Origin: Thalassobium sp. R2A62
GTDB taxonomy: Bacteria > Pseudomonadota > Alphaproteobacteria > Rhodobacterales > Rhodobacteraceae
DNA length: 64,000 bases
Assembly (NCBI RefSeq): GCF_000161835.1
Contig: NZ_GG697169.2
Location: 1,606,418-1,670,417 of the forward strand
Direction of reading: 5' to 3'
This document shows positions 63,574-64,000 of this stretch, one piece after another. The stretch's first letter is position 1. Every line of letters starts with the position of its first letter. The notes under the pieces were generated by a model, which saw only the letters and a program-made list of their open reading frames with translations, made no database searches and was not told the origin of the DNA. Both the position numbers and the translations under genes were made by a program.

Positions 63574-64000
63574 TGTGATCTCTCCTGTTGGATTTTTGCT
63601 TGTCTGTGGGTTTGGTCATTTGACGACGGAAAGGCTGCAACCTTTCCGTCGTCTTCGCTTTCGGCAACCAAAGGCGTGAGACTGCCCCCGTCGCGGAAAC
63701 TGAATGTTTGGTCCTTACTCGGGAGTTCCGGCGGCGTGGAACCGTCGATCATGGACAGGATCGTCTTACTTGCCCCGGCCCCCAATGCGCGTGGTTCGGT
63801 GGCAATCGTCGCCAAGGTCGGATCAATCATCTGACCTACTTTGATCCCGTCAAAACCGATGATCGACAAATCGCGCGGCACATCAATCGACAACTGGCGC
63901 GCGCTGCGAATGGTCGCCAAGGCGCGATAGTCGTTTGATGCAAAGATGCCTGTAATGTTCGGATGCTGCTTTAGAAAAGCCTCCAGTCGGAGCGTCAGAT
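63570..64000 (-). CDS. LacI-family transcriptional regulator, 5' truncated by window edge
   Basis: C-terminal half of a LacI/GalR-type repressor: ITGIFASNDYRALATIRSAR, then VPRDLSIIGFDGIKVGQMIDPTLATI, and a C-terminal dimerisation tail. The DNA-binding N-terminus is outside the window. Its stop overlaps the binding-protein ATG (ATGA), so it is likely co-transcribed with the operon it controls, which is unusual for LacI regulators. Confidence 0.85.
   Translation of the reverse strand, partial: LTLRLEAFLKQHPNITGIFASNDYRALATIRSARQLSIDVPRDLSIIGFDGIKVGQMIDPTLATIATEPRALGAGASKTILSMIDGSTPPELPSKDQTFSFRDGGSLTPLVAESEDDGKVAAFPSSNDQTHRQAKIQQERSQ

Noticed and set aside
1-64000. CRISPR arrays, rRNA genes and known riboswitches
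   Set aside because: No regularly spaced repeats of the CRISPR kind, no rRNA sequence, and no cobalamin, SAM or glycine riboswitch pattern was recognised, including upstream of cobQ and metF.

Overview
The window looks like chromosomal DNA of a marine alphaproteobacterium of the Rhodobacterales (Roseobacter group). Basis: a GlpSTPQU-type glycerol ABC operon, a PutA/Lrp pair, MetR/MetF, a PmtA-free Pcm-TolC-acidic (PopZ-like) cluster, a DUF6280-type gene, Hint-domain secreted proteins and moderate GC content. Taxonomy is inferred from gene content and protein style only; no search was run.

Layout. 1-3.6 kb: 3' part of a glycerol-type ABC operon (two ATPases, two permeases, small DUF2160 protein), without a solute-binding gene before the terminator-like hairpin. 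3.8-12.6 kb: an accessory region on the minus strand with three paralogous Hint-domain proteins built from shuffled modules, a small lipoprotein, a secreted protein, an ankyrin-gene fragment, four copies of an upstream repeat, and the scar of a fourth Hint gene. 12.6-17.2 kb: a BlaI/BlaR1-type regulator-protease pair with palindromes and a possible 34-residue peptide gene upstream, then an H-NOX sensor with its hybrid histidine kinase. 17.4-21.4 kb: an IS3-family element with a broken transposase inserted into gene debris, a secreted ankyrin protein, an exported unknown, and a frameshifted integrase next to tRNA-Leu(UAA).

21.4-50.5 kb is core-like: an interrupted TPR gene, PutR-like regulator/PutA, rhomboid, GFA protein, SuhB-type phosphatase, MetR/MetF, a DUF2235 hydrolase, a solitary CoxL-like molybdoenzyme subunit, a two-gene 2-oxoglutarate dioxygenase plus HD-oxygenase operon resembling PhnY/PhnZ, ValS, a tiny Tat protein behind a Fur-box-like palindrome, two aminotransferases, a phosphatase-ABC exporter-YgfZ operon, EF-P, CobQ, a PopZ-like protein, a TolC-family protein and Pcm.

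50.5-55.9 kb is a complete small integrative element in tRNA-Cys(GCA): a 44-bp direct repeat of the tRNA 3' end bounds it, and it carries an integrase with a coupled small ORF, three unknown genes and an SNase-like nuclease. This is the best-defined mobile unit here and its cargo is undescribed to me. 56.5-64 kb (minus strand) holds a HAD hydrolase, a Na/Pi-cotransporter/PhoU-like protein, and a LacI-regulator/binding-protein/two-permease/ATPase/phosphodiesterase operon, plausibly for uptake and hydrolysis of a phosphorus-containing solute (inference).
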